Below, piece after piece: positions 34,549 through 43,365 of a stretch of 64,000 bases of DNA. Positions within the stretch are counted from its first letter, which is position 1, and each line of letters begins with the position of its first letter. Position numbers and translations under genes: made by a program. The notes beneath the pieces were generated by a model. It was not told the DNA's origin. It searched no databases and was given only the letters and a program-made list of their open reading frames with translations. Source of the DNA: Bdellovibrio sp. ZAP7 (GTDB lineage: Bacteria; Bdellovibrionota_B; Oligoflexia; Oligoflexales; RGVZ01); assembly GCA_945900755.1 (NCBI GenBank), contig CAMDKS010000008.1:31130-95129 (forward strand), in the 5' to 3' direction.

Positions 34549-35505
34549 TCAGACGGTACTTAACTCGAATAGTTTCACCAAAATGTTATTGATCTCAAAA
34601 AATGCATTTTTAAACTCAGGGGAATTCCATATAGATTTTTCGGAACGCTCCTCACGCAAAATTCCCCGTATAGTGGTTATCATGTCGTAGGTCCGATTTA
34701 TTATCCCAGTGACATTTTCAATATTAGCGACTAGCCATTCTTCATTCGCTAGGATGGCCCGTAGGGAGGTCATGGCTTGAAGGGAAAGGCGTTCGAGCAG
34801 TTCAGCACGAACAAATCGAGCTGCGGCTTGCATGGAGTCCAGATCGCTCGTGTATTTGAGGAGATCATCTACGACGAGGTCGGTTTCGCCGTCATGCATT
34901 TTTTGGGCCCATGACGAGCTGACAATGGCAACGTCGGACGGGAGTTTTTCAGGAATAGTCTCAAAGAACTCTTCCAAAAGGGTTCGGTCAATGGATTGCA
35001 ATTTCGGTTCAAATCCGTCTGCGAATGCATTCGAAGACGCCAAAATGTCGACTTTTGATGGGGAGGCTTTGGGGGCATCCAAATGGATGGCGGTAACAGT
35101 TGGCGGTGTCTTTGGTTTTGCAACTGCGGTATCGCCATCTGAATCACATTGGCCAACAAACTCGTCCAGCACCCTGGTCAGATCTCCGAAACTCATGAGT
35201 CCTTTGGATACAATTAGCTGACCAAGCGGTGGTCGGCTCTGAATGCTTTTTTGGACGATGGTCGAGGCCATTTCCTCATTCCAAAACTTTAGGTCGACAC
35301 ACGCCTGCTGATAATCCCAACCGGTACGACTCTGCACTCTGAGGGCCTCTAGCTGCTGAGGTTCAGTTAAGAGACTGTTGTCAAAGATGACCTGAGCTAC
35401 CGAGGGCTGGCTTTTGATTTGGTCAATGAGAAGGCCGAGTACAGTCGGGGCATTTAAAAGGCCCTTCTGTACAAGGTATTCTCCAAAGAGGATTCTTCCC
35501 ACCAT
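34549..35505 (-). CDS. uncharacterised chemotaxis-operon protein with MshEN-like N-terminus
   Basis: The 318-residue protein begins with two repeats resembling the GspE/MshE N-terminal (MshEN) domain, which in other proteins binds c-di-GMP: RILFGEYLVQKGLLNAPTV and PLGQLIVSKGLMSFGDLTRV. The linker (about 120-155) is Ala/Pro/Thr rich. The C-terminal part (about 170-318) is helical with no motif I know. It lies between cheB and cheY with a three-base gap to cheB and AAGGAG before its ATG, so it is part of the che operon. A c-di-GMP or adaptor role is inference. Confidence 0.7.
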   Translation of the reverse strand: MVGRILFGEYLVQKGLLNAPTVLGLLIDQIKSQPSVAQVIFDNSLLTEPQQLEALRVQSRTGWDYQQACVDLKFWNEEMASTIVQKSIQSRPPLGQLIVSKGLMSFGDLTRVLDEFVGQCDSDGDTAVAKPKTPPTVTAIHLDAPKASPSKVDILASSNAFADGFEPKLQSIDRTLLEEFFETIPEKLPSDVAIVSSSWAQKMHDGETDLVVDDLLKYTSDLDSMQAAARFVRAELLERLSLQAMTSLRAILANEEWLVANIENVTGIINRTYDMITTIRGILREERSEKSIWNSPEFKNAFFEINNILVKLFELSTV

Positions 35506-35508
35506 GAT

Positions 35509-36606
35509 TTACTCCTTTGTCCATTCTTGTAGAATTCGCCCGCACTCTAAGAGCGGCCCCATTTTGTCAAATGCACCAGATGCGTGAACAGCTCCAGGCA
35601 TGCCCCAAACAATACTAGTTTCCTTGTCTTGGATCATCACCCCGCCACCTTTTTCCTTAATGGCTCGACATCCCAACATTCCGTCTTCGCCCATTCCGGT
35701 TAGAATCATGGCGCCCACCGTTTTCTCATAAATAGAGGACACGTCTTCAAATAGCACGTCAACTGCAGGCCTAACATGGCAACGTTTCGGGGCTTGGCTC
35801 AATTTAATACTTATACCCAACTTGGAAAGAAATAATCCCATGTGATAATCCCCAGGGGCCACGTAAATATGGCCGGGCTGAATGACCTCACCATTTTTTC
35901 CTTCTGCCGCAGGTAGGCCAGTAATGCTGGCGATTCTTGCTGCAAGACTTGCCGTGAATATGGGAGGCATGTGCTGAACCAAAAGAATTGGGACGTGTAC
36001 CGGTGGGCGAATATTTGCGAATAGAATTTCAAGGGCATTTGGCCCTCCAGTGGAGGAGCCAATGACAATGACTCTAGGCCTAAACGTTTCGACCTTGGTC
36101 TTGGAGTATGCTCCAGGCGCGATTCCTGGAAACATCATCTTCGCACTTTCTTCCATTTTCGTGCGGACGGTTGTAACGGCGGCCGAAGCCTCAGACGTGA
36201 CTCGCCCACCTTCGATCATTTTAAGAATTGGCATAAGCTGGGCTTTAACTTGAATTAATGCCTCGTCGAGAGATCCCGCCCCGCCGTCAGGCTTTGCGAC
36301 AACTTCAAGGGCGCCGAGAGAAAGGGCCTCGAGGGCGGTTCCTGCAGCTCGCGCATTTTGCGCGGCAAAAACGATCGTTTTTACGGGTATTTTTTTCGCC
36401 TTTATTTCACGAAGGGTCTCGAGGCCATTCATCTCGGGCATTTCCATGTCGAGGGTCATGACGTCAAAGCCTTCGGCCTCGAGTTTTTGCAATGCGATCT
36501 TGCCGTTAGCAGCCGTGGCAAGATAAGTCACCTTCATGGAGGACTCTACCGCAGCTTTAATTTGCGATCTAAACACTACAGAATCATCGACGATCAGTAT
36601 TCGCAT
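35509..36606 (-). CDS. cheB: protein-glutamate methylesterase/deamidase CheB
   Basis: The 365-residue protein has an N-terminal receiver (ILIVDDSVVFRSQI, VMTLDMEMPEMNGLETL) and a C-terminal methylesterase. The catalytic Ser is in VIGSSTGGPNALE, the His in LLVQHMPPIFTASLA and the Asp in GMGEDGMLG. It demethylates or deamidates receptor glutamates when phosphorylated by CheA. It belongs to the cheA1-cheW-cheB-X-cheY-cheR operon. Confidence 0.96.
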   Translation of the reverse strand: MRILIVDDSVVFRSQIKAAVESSMKVTYLATAANGKIALQKLEAEGFDVMTLDMEMPEMNGLETLREIKAKKIPVKTIVFAAQNARAAGTALEALSLGALEVVAKPDGGAGSLDEALIQVKAQLMPILKMIEGGRVTSEASAAVTTVRTKMEESAKMMFPGIAPGAYSKTKVETFRPRVIVIGSSTGGPNALEILFANIRPPVHVPILLVQHMPPIFTASLAARIASITGLPAAEGKNGEVIQPGHIYVAPGDYHMGLFLSKLGISIKLSQAPKRCHVRPAVDVLFEDVSSIYEKTVGAMILTGMGEDGMLGCRAIKEKGGGVMIQDKETSIVWGMPGAVHASGAFDKMGPLLECGRILQEWTKE

Positions 36607-36649
36607 CTACTAACACTCCACAATGACAAAAATACAGAAATAAAGAGGA

Positions 36650-37129
36650 CTAGCCGTTTAGTGCATGAAATATTTTGTCGACATCCAAAATACTTAGGAG
36701 GTTGTCGCCAACTTTATAGACCTTGGTCATGAAACGACGAACTCCCTCAGGGATAGTATTCGGGGTTTGTTCGAATTCATTTGAGTCAAGTTCAACCACA
36801 TCCCCGATTTCGTCCACCAGTAGCGAAATTAGCGATCCGTCAGCCTTGCAAATGACATTCATTAGCTCGGCAGGAGCCTTTTCCTTCAATTTAAAGAGAT
36901 CATGTAAGCTCAATGCGGTTACCACTTGGCCTCGTAGATTTATGAGGCCGTGAACAAAATCATCGGCCAACGGAATTTTAGTGGTCGTCATCGGCCGCAC
37001 CACTTCTTGAACGCGAGTGACGTCAATGCCGTACATTCGTTTGGCGACCAAAAAAGTTGAGTACTGAATACGCAGTTGTCCTTTGATGTCCTTTCCGGTG
37101 CTGGGTTTGGTGGCTGTATGTGGTTCCAT
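36650..37129 (-). CDS. cheW: chemotaxis coupling protein CheW
   Basis: A 159-residue single CheW domain: the first strand QYSTFLVAKRMYGIDVTRVQEV, the conserved VHGLINLRGQVVTALSLHDLF, and the late VGDNLLSILDVDKIF. It links receptors to CheA. A strong AGGAGG precedes the ATG. It lies 71 bases after cheA1; that gap contains two copies of ACTGTTTAGTCTC. Confidence 0.95.
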   Translation of the reverse strand: MEPHTATKPSTGKDIKGQLRIQYSTFLVAKRMYGIDVTRVQEVVRPMTTTKIPLADDFVHGLINLRGQVVTALSLHDLFKLKEKAPAELMNVICKADGSLISLLVDEIGDVVELDSNEFEQTPNTIPEGVRRFMTKVYKVGDNLLSILDVDKIFHALNG

Positions 37130-37200
37130 AAAACATTCCTCCTAGTTATAGTTTGCTTGGTTCAACTGTTTAGTCTCACTGTTTAGTCTCACTGTTTATG

Positions 37201-40200
37201 TCACGCAACAATTCCAAAAATTAGGTCCATATTTTGAACTAAAATTTCACCGTTAAATTTCTCAAGGTAGGCATTGAATCCAACCTCCTTACCGCGGTCA
37301 ATATCGACTTTTCTGACCCGAGTGGTTAGGGCGATTACCGGCAAATTCGCGGTTCTTTCAAGGGCTCTGATTTTTTTAACCAGTTCAAATCCATCCAATA
37401 TTGGCATCTCAATATCTGTGACCACCATGGCATACTCATTCGGTCGAGACTCTTCGAGTGTTTTGAAGCCTTCTTCGCCATTGACCACAGTCACAACCGT
37501 GAACCCCGCCACCTCTAGAAACGTTTTGACGTGCCTCCTAAAAAACGCGGTGTCCTCGGCTAGCAATATTTTAAGCGTGCTGCGCATGGTCCGCGCATCT
37601 GCATCCGACTTCGCCGCAGTCGTGATTACGGCCTTGGTCTCTCGAAGTTTAAAGGCTGTTTGTGGCAAGGCTGAGCCGCCTGAGATCTTTTTTACAGAGT
37701 CATCAATAATTTTGTGAGCGTCTATGACTACGATGACCTCGCTTCCATGGATCAGCGAGCCATGAATCCCAGGCCTGTCACTTAAGTCGCTGTCGATGGT
37801 CGAATTAATTTGGACGATATCGACTATGTTTTTAACCTCTAGTCCAAACAGTCGATTGAGTTTACTGACAACGACAATGCTTACTCGGTCATCTACATGC
37901 CTAGTATCGGTGCCGATGCCGGGTAAATCGAGGTGTTTACCGATTTGAATGAGTGGCAGTAGGGAGTCGCGGTACCTGACCACTCTTTGCGCCCCAGAGA
38001 CTTCAACCAGTTTGGGCTCAAACTCCTCCAACCGATTAACGAGGCACAAGGGAATCGCATAGTGGCCAGGCACTCCCAAGTCGACAAATAAATATTCGGC
38101 GGCATCAGATAAACTTTTGTCGGTTCCTAGGTCTCGCGTGGCTCCGCGAGTTTCTTCGGATCCGGAGCTCAAGTGGGCGGCCGAGGCTAGCCCAGGTACA
38201 TCCAAAATCAAAACCACTGCGCCGTCACCCATGATTGTCGCACCAGAGTAGGTCGAAAGATTTTTGAGCATTTTACTCAATGGCTTCACAACTATATCTG
38301 CATTGTCTACGACCTCATCGACGATTAAGCCAAACATTCCGCTTTCACTATTCAAAACAACAATATTGTTGATCGGTTTAAGCACCAAATCATCAGGAGA
38401 ATCGGCCTTAATGTTCAGCGTGGTACAAAGATCAATGAGCGGTAGCAATTGGCCACGCAGCCGATATACGGGTCGGCCTTGAAGCAATTCTATGCGCCCA
38501 CTACCCTTTTTCTCTCGTTCAACGCGGACAAGTTCCACAACTTTGACCTGTGCGATAGCAAACCTAGTGCCCTCAACTTTAATGACCAATGCAGGAATGA
38601 TGGCGAGTGTCAGAGGTATTTTAAGTCTGATGGTTGTTCCTTGATTGACCGTGCTACTCAAATCTATAGCGCCACCAATGCGCTCAATGTTGGTTTTTAC
38701 GACATCCATGCCAACGCCGCGTCCTGAAATATTGGTGACCTTATCGGCGGTCGAAAATCCGGGGGAAAAAATTAGTGCTTGAACGTCACGCTCTGGCATG
38801 CGAGCTAATTGTTCTTCGGTCAGAAGGCCTTTTTCTACGGCCTTTTTGCCTATTTTATCACGGGAGAGTCCTCGCCCATCATCTTTGATTTCGATGATGA
38901 CTTGGCCGCCTTCATGGTAGGATCGAATCACCACGGTTCCGGTTTCGCTTTTCCCACTCAACCGGCGTTCTTCTGGTTTTTCGAGTCCATGGTCCACGCT
39001 GTTTCGCACTAAGTGCGTTAACGGGTCTTTTACGGCCTCGACGAGAGTTTTATCGAGTTCGGTTTCGACGCCCTCGAGTTTCAATTCGATTTTTTTACCT
39101 AAATCTCTCGACATGTCGCGAACGACGCGGTGAAATTTAGTCAAGATGGTGCCAACGGGCTGCATTCTCGTTTTCATGACGTCATTTTGTAGTTCTGATG
39201 TCACTATGTTTAGTCGCTGAGACAACTTTTGAAAATCTTGGTCGGCATTTCGATCTGTGAATTGTATCACCTGATTGCGAACCAAAACGAGCTCACCCAC
39301 GAGATTCATGAGGTTGTCTAGAAGTGAAACTTGAATGCGAATCGTGCTCGTGTCTCCGCCATGGTCGTCCTTCGCCAAGCCGTCATCTGCCGGCTTTCGC
39401 CCGCCGCTGTCATGCCCGCCTCCTCCCGCACTGCCGCCTCCCGCACTGCCGCCTCCCGCACTGCCGCCGCCGCCAACGGATGCACTCGCACCCGCGGAAG
39501 ACGTTGCGGTTTCGCTAGGTGCAGCCGCGCTAGGCGTTGCAGTCATTGCCGGGCCCGCCGTGGCTCCGGTCAAAGTCTTGGCGGCCTGCACCGATGCCGG
39601 TGAGAATTCCCGTGTTTTGCTGGGTTGGGGCACAGGTGCGGATTCGGTAAACGTTGGGGACGCAAGTTTGGTCGCAGATGGTGCGGCCGGATTTGCTGCG
39701 GGTGCCGTACCCATGGTCCCAGAATGTATGTGAGACGTCGGAGTTTGGTTTGAAGCGGGAGTCGGAGTAAGCATGCTAGGTATTCCTTTTGCGGTTGTCG
39801 ATGGGCTTGTTGATTGGATTGATGATGGGCTTGTTGATTGGATTGATGATTGGATTGATGATGGGCTTGTTGATGGTGAGTCGTGATTAAAGATGTATTC
39901 CTGTGCCCCTGTTCGATCATTGGACGCTCGCAGGTCTCCGCCTATAGAAGAGACGGTCAAATCTGCAAGCAATGGAATAAGCTTTGCTAGGCCAGACGTA
40001 TTATGATCGCCTTCGGCGCCATTTTCGGAAATGCCCTCGGTCATTTTTCCGATTAGATCTAGTCCGCCATACAAGGCGTCCATCATTGATGAACTGACTG
40101 TAACCAATTTGTGGCGAATCGGATCGAGCGCAGTTTCCATGGCATGAGCCAATTCACCTATATGCCTGAAGCCAAAAAGGTAGGAGCTTCCTTTAATAGA

Positions 40201-40344
40201 GTGCATGTCACGGTAAATTGAATTGAGAGTTTCGTCGTTATGAATTTTCTTTTCAACCATTCCCAAATTCATGGACAGGCGCTCCAACATTTCGCGCGTC
40301 TCTCCAAGATACTCATCTAGGACTTCTTTTGGCAATTCAGACAT
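37201..40344 (-). CDS. cheA: hybrid chemotaxis kinase CheA (copy 1)
   Basis: The 1047-residue protein (from the ATG at 40344, GGGA upstream) has an N-terminal Hpt (MHSIKGSSYLFGF, about 1-110) and a long low-complexity linker. The dimerisation and ATPase region follows (DPLTHLVRNSVDHGLE, DDGRGLSRDKIG, GRGVGMDVVKTN), then a CheW-like domain, a second CheW-like domain (about 735-880) and a C-terminal receiver (ILLAEDTAFFRRH, MVVTDIEMPILDGFEL). No P2 is evident. The linker contains SSIQST-type and GGGSA repeats encoded by tandem DNA repeats. It heads the che operon; no sigma-28 promoter was seen upstream. Confidence 0.94.
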   Translation of the reverse strand: MSELPKEVLDEYLGETREMLERLSMNLGMVEKKIHNDETLNSIYRDMHSIKGSSYLFGFRHIGELAHAMETALDPIRHKLVTVSSSMMDALYGGLDLIGKMTEGISENGAEGDHNTSGLAKLIPLLADLTVSSIGGDLRASNDRTGAQEYIFNHDSPSTSPSSIQSSIQSTSPSSIQSTSPSTTAKGIPSMLTPTPASNQTPTSHIHSGTMGTAPAANPAAPSATKLASPTFTESAPVPQPSKTREFSPASVQAAKTLTGATAGPAMTATPSAAAPSETATSSAGASASVGGGGSAGGGSAGGGSAGGGGHDSGGRKPADDGLAKDDHGGDTSTIRIQVSLLDNLMNLVGELVLVRNQVIQFTDRNADQDFQKLSQRLNIVTSELQNDVMKTRMQPVGTILTKFHRVVRDMSRDLGKKIELKLEGVETELDKTLVEAVKDPLTHLVRNSVDHGLEKPEERRLSGKSETGTVVIRSYHEGGQVIIEIKDDGRGLSRDKIGKKAVEKGLLTEEQLARMPERDVQALIFSPGFSTADKVTNISGRGVGMDVVKTNIERIGGAIDLSSTVNQGTTIRLKIPLTLAIIPALVIKVEGTRFAIAQVKVVELVRVEREKKGSGRIELLQGRPVYRLRGQLLPLIDLCTTLNIKADSPDDLVLKPINNIVVLNSESGMFGLIVDEVVDNADIVVKPLSKMLKNLSTYSGATIMGDGAVVLILDVPGLASAAHLSSGSEETRGATRDLGTDKSLSDAAEYLFVDLGVPGHYAIPLCLVNRLEEFEPKLVEVSGAQRVVRYRDSLLPLIQIGKHLDLPGIGTDTRHVDDRVSIVVVSKLNRLFGLEVKNIVDIVQINSTIDSDLSDRPGIHGSLIHGSEVIVVIDAHKIIDDSVKKISGGSALPQTAFKLRETKAVITTAAKSDADARTMRSTLKILLAEDTAFFRRHVKTFLEVAGFTVVTVVNGEEGFKTLEESRPNEYAMVVTDIEMPILDGFELVKKIRALERTANLPVIALTTRVRKVDIDRGKEVGFNAYLEKFNGEILVQNMDLIFGIVA
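39421..39466. repeat. 15-base tandem repeat in the cheA1 linker
   Basis: The unit CCTCCCGCACTGCCG is repeated three times head to tail and encodes the Gly-rich GGGSA repeats of the CheA1 linker. Copy change keeps the frame. Confidence 0.85.
39800..39876. repeat. second tandem-repeat tract in the cheA1 linker
   Basis: Units of about 21-24 bases containing GGGCTTGTTGATTGGATT recur, partly degenerate, and encode Ser/Thr/Pro repeats (SPSSIQST). Frame is preserved. Confidence 0.8.
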
Positions 40345-40365
40345 GTAACATTCCCATCTGAGCAC

Positions 40366-40593
40366 TTAAAAATATAATTAAATTTGCAAACTCGGACGAG
40401 GGCTCCCAAGAAAGCAATTTTGCGCAACACCATCTTACTCATTATTATCTGCCATTTTGAGCAGGTAAGTCAAACGACTCACAATTATTTTGATAGGTTT
40501 TAGGAACCGATTTTTTTAGTCAAGTATCTAGACGCCAAGTGTCATCTGACTGCGTGGAGTAACTCAATAAAATGTATGGCTGTCGAAGGCGCT
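40366..40593. other. upstream region of cheA1
   Basis: About 230 bases between the cheA1 start and the duplicated cheA2 tail. No reading frame and no sigma-28-type site with correct spacing was found on the minus strand; the cheA1 promoter is not recognisable by eye. Confidence 0.4.
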
Positions 40594-40709
40594 TTAGAAA
40601 ATTCCCCAACCGTCGCCAGCGAATCCTGCCGCGACCTCAGCCGGAGCGTCAACGTTTTCCAAAGGTGCATTTGGCAAATCCCCCAAATTTTCATTTGGTC
40701 GTTCGTTTG
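40594..40709 (-). repeat. duplicated 3' end of cheA2 (copy B)
   Basis: About 120 bases match the last codons of cheA2 (44787-44907) in the same orientation, with six mismatches I can count. In frame, copy B encodes NERPNENLGDLPNAPLENVD then APAEVAAGFAGDGWGIF and a stop; cheA2 differs only by E for D. The similarity ends abruptly at about 40710. The accessory insert lies between the two copies. Confidence 0.9.
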
Positions 40710-40710
40710 A

Positions 40711-41121
40711 ATGAATACGGGCAGGCTCGACAAACTCTGGGGCGCTGAGCGTTAAAATTGATTAACAAACATCGTCAACCATGAATAATCGCGAAAAGCG
40801 TATAATGTGTGTTGCTACTACACGATCCCAGGAATAGTTTTCCAGGAGTTTTTGACTGGTTTCGAGAGTGACAAAAAGCTGAAAGTTGCTAGGCATTCCA
40901 TTGAAGGCTTTCCCATCATTTTTGCGGATGAAGAGGATCACTTGCTTGCGTCTCGTATCCGCTCACAGTGTCTGGCCAATTTCACTTGATCGTAGAGGGG
41001 CTTTTTGGGTATTGGTGGTGGCATCAATTATCTAAGATCTTCAAGCTCCAACGAGGTTTTTATGAGGAATGTGCTTTTGTCATTCTCGTGAAATCCTCCA
41101 TATTGCGGCTCTACAGCGATA
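40711..41121. other. left part of the accessory insert, degenerate sequence
   Basis: No intact gene is present. It contains a VapC fragment (separate entry). The overlapping frame at 40968-41207 has no start site and no recognisable motif. Confidence 0.5.
40807..40989 (+). pseudogene. remnant of a PIN-domain toxin (VapC-like)
   Basis: The frame reads TIPGIVFQEFLTGFESDKKL then HSIEGFPIIFADEEDHLLAS and RIRSQC. This resembles the middle of VapC-type PIN ribonucleases (Pro-Gly-hydrophobic-Gln-Glu helix, GFP turn, then the A-x-RxxC helix). The N-terminal catalytic Asp region and the C-terminal third are absent, and stops lie on both sides. It is a decayed toxin gene without a recognisable antitoxin. 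Confidence 0.55.
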
Positions 41122-41373
41122 TTACCCGGTTTTCTTACTCAACTCATCCCGCACAATCTTGCGTATATGCTCATCCGACTCCCGTGGAGCTTGCATGGCT
41201 TCTTTAAGGATTGAGTTCATCAAAGTTTGATAGGGAATGCCCTTTTTCTCGCCCTGTTCGCGAAGCCAGGAAAGAACATCAGGATCTAGCCTACTTGTGA
41301 CCGCAATCTTGGTCGATTGAGGATCTAAGCGCGCGCCACGTTTTGCACCTTTGAATTTAAATTCCTTGTTCAT
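41122..41373 (-). CDS. brnA: BrnA-like antitoxin
   Basis: From the ATG at 41373 the product is 83 residues: a basic N-terminus (NKEFKFKGAKRGARLD), then the ribbon-helix-helix core KIAVTSRLDPDVLSWLREQGEKKGIPYQTLMNSILKEAM. This is the BrnA/CopG arrangement. BrnA neutralises BrnT and represses the operon. The gene overlaps the end of the broken toxin gene by 17 bases. With the toxin interrupted, it may persist only as a regulator. The ORF-track start (41454) lies inside the toxin gene. Confidence 0.82.
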   Translation of the reverse strand: MNKEFKFKGAKRGARLDPQSTKIAVTSRLDPDVLSWLREQGEKKGIPYQTLMNSILKEAMQAPRESDEHIRKIVRDELSKKTG

Positions 41374-41629
41374 ACTGTTCCCTTTCGTTACGAGTTGCCT
41401 TACGGGCTGAAATAATCCTGATCTCATCATCATCCTTTTCAACCGTAACAACATATAGAAGTCTGGAACGATCAGAATGTCCTAGATACTCAAAACGCTC
41501 GCCGCTTGCGTGCTTATTGGTATTACTTAACGAGGTCGCATTAAACAACACGGTGGCCGCTTCTTCAAATCAGATGCCATGCTTTTTAAAGTTTGATTCG
41601 TTCTTTTTGGGATCCCAAGTTACTAGCAT
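41357..41629 (-). pseudogene. brnT: BrnT-like toxin gene with an in-frame stop
   Basis: Starting at the ATG at 41629 the frame reads MLVTWDPKKNESNFKKHGI, then TGA (41572-41570), then FEEAATVLFN ... RFEYLGHSDRSRLLYVVTVE ... EIRIISARKATRNEREQYE. The pattern W-D--K---N--KHGI-FEEA and RIISARKA---E---YE is that of the ribonuclease BrnT. A Ser codon normally stands at the TGA position (KHGISFEEA). Everything else is intact, so inactivation looks recent. Confidence 0.82.
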
Positions 41630-41646
41630 TTGCCGATTATATGACA

Positions 41647-41658
41647 TTGTACGTACAA
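41647..41658. promoter_or_regulatory. palindromic operator candidate of brnTA
   Basis: TTGTACGTACAA is a perfect 12-base palindrome 18 bases upstream of the brnT start. BrnA represses its own promoter in known systems, so this is a likely binding site. Confidence 0.5.
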
Positions 41659-41916
41659 AAGCAAGGTGTCCCTCCTAAATATTCTGTACAACCGCATTAA
41701 TGAAAACACCTGATTTCATTGACTATTTCCTTCTGCCATGGCATAGCCCTTAGTATGGTTGAGCCTCTCAGAAGTAAAATAGGAGCGAAATGTGACCCCG
41801 ATATCATTGCCGCCACTGAATAAAAAAACATTTTACCAACTCAAAAGCATATCGACCAAAGTGTTTCGCGAATGTGATTCAGAAAAGCAAAGCGAACCGA
41901 TCGTGACTGCTTTTCC

Positions 41917-43311
41917 ATGCGCGAATGCTCACTTGCAGAAGGGGCCTCGGCGATATCCTATATGTGCAGACTTTTTTCGCCGGTTGATTTTGAGCGTCTA
42001 AGGCTGCGCGTTGAATCAGCGGCACGAAACATTGAAAAACTGCGTGAACGGGGACTTTGTCAATCGAGCGAACAGTTTTCATGCGCAGGCGGTATCGAAT
42101 GCCCGTTTTTGCGAGACGCGAAATGCTGTATTTACCCAGCCCGTCCACTTGCATGCCGTAGGAGCATTTCCGTCGAAAGAAGAAGAGAACTGCAAGAAAG
42201 AATATCCGGAGAAGAAGCTGCATTATTGTCACTTAGCCCTACAGCTCCACGCCTACTTCCGGAAGTGATAAGTGATCTCTGGCAAGCAGGAATGCCGTCG
42301 AAATATCATAATATGACCCTCGGCAACTGGGCGTATCTGCGCAATGGTAATCGGCCATCCGTCGACCTTACATGGCAAGACGAGAGCGAAGATTACTCCA
42401 TTTTAGACCGTGCGTTATCCATCCCGACCGAGGCTGATTATTCACCCGATTTTACCGTCTTGAAGCAACATTTGGACGCGGACGAACTATATGATCGGCA
42501 AGTTCCGGGCGGGATCATGCCGACCTTCAATTCTCTGTACAAGCGACGGCTAGGATCGAAGTTCGATTGGGCAAACCGAAAATTCGAGTGGGGCGATCAG
42601 AGCGACGACGGAATGCCCTACACAATTTGGATGTCGGACGACCCTCAAGAACGCCTTATGATGTGGGATGCGGCCAAACGTTGCCGTGGAAAAGTGCTTT
42701 GCGGCGGACTCGGTCTCGGCGTGTTCCCGCAGTTAGCTCTTTCGCTACCGCAAGTAGAGTCCGTTCATATTATCGAAATGGACCCCGATATCATTAAACT
42801 TACCACAGGCTTCTGGAATGACAATCCGTGGCCGGGAATGTCTCAATGTAAAGTAAGCAACGACACAATCGAAAATTATTTGTGTAGGACGGACGAAAAA
42901 TACGACACGGTCTACATTGACACCTGGGACGCGCTCTATCATGAATATCTCCCGCACATTAATGTCCTTGCGACAATGAGTCAGCGGGTTTTAAGGGATA
43001 GCGGAGAAATTTTGCTTTGGGGATATTCGATGATGATTCAGATGTTTCTGAGTACAACGAGAGATCTCTATGATAAAAAACATGAATATTGCACCGCTAC
43101 CGACACCCAGATAGCAAAGATTGAACTTCAGTACCCATTGCTTTTGAAGCTTGTTCTATGGATGCGGAGTCATCCGCGGTGTAACACTTACGAACTATTG
43201 GAACAGGCTTTGATCGTCGCGACGACGTCTGAGTGGGAGCGAGGCATTCTCAAAATTGCCGACGATACAGCAGCGCAAGACTTAGTAAACATGAAGTATT
43301 TCTCAAAATAA
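41917..43311 (+). CDS. fusion of a YkgJ-like Cys cluster region and a SAM-dependent methyltransferase/spermidine-synthase-like domain
   Basis: The 464-residue product has an N-terminal cysteine region whose second half is typical of the YkgJ (UPF0153) putative metal-cluster family: GGIECPFLRDAKCCIYPARPLACRR. After a spacer, a Rossmann SAM-binding domain follows: KVLCGGLGLGVFPQLALSLP, VHIIEMDPDIIKL, KYDTVYIDTWDALYHEYLP. The topology resembles spermidine synthase. The start is doubtful: a GTG at 41792 with AGGAG six bases upstream opens another frame (MTPISLPPLNKKTFYQL) that runs into this one without a stop until 42001, so a frameshift may have split the true N-terminus. Substrate unknown; it lies in the accessory insert. 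Confidence 0.7.
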   Translation: MRECSLAEGASAISYMCRLFSPVDFERLRLRVESAARNIEKLRERGLCQSSEQFSCAGGIECPFLRDAKCCIYPARPLACRRSISVERRRELQERISGEEAALLSLSPTAPRLLPEVISDLWQAGMPSKYHNMTLGNWAYLRNGNRPSVDLTWQDESEDYSILDRALSIPTEADYSPDFTVLKQHLDADELYDRQVPGGIMPTFNSLYKRRLGSKFDWANRKFEWGDQSDDGMPYTIWMSDDPQERLMMWDAAKRCRGKVLCGGLGLGVFPQLALSLPQVESVHIIEMDPDIIKLTTGFWNDNPWPGMSQCKVSNDTIENYLCRTDEKYDTVYIDTWDALYHEYLPHINVLATMSQRVLRDSGEILLWGYSMMIQMFLSTTRDLYDKKHEYCTATDTQIAKIELQYPLLLKLVLWMRSHPRCNTYELLEQALIVATTSEWERGILKIADDTAAQDLVNMKYFSK

Positions 43312-43365
43312 TTTTCAATTTTTATTGATGGAGCGAAATCTTTCCTGCTCACTAAACCATGAAAA

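Noticed and set aside
39331-39733. Several long plus-strand frames opposite the cheA1 linker
   Set aside because: They are low-complexity shadows of the repetitive linker, without start sites.
40542-40733. ORF-track protein at 40542-40733 similar to that at 44764-44976
   Set aside because: The similarity is real but is an off-frame reading of the duplicated cheA2 3' end, not a gene family.
33152-41572. Stop-codon reassignment as explanation for the in-frame TAA (33152) and TGA (41570)
   Set aside because: Different stop codons are involved and both TAA and TGA end ordinary genes throughout the window; independent mutations or errors are simpler.
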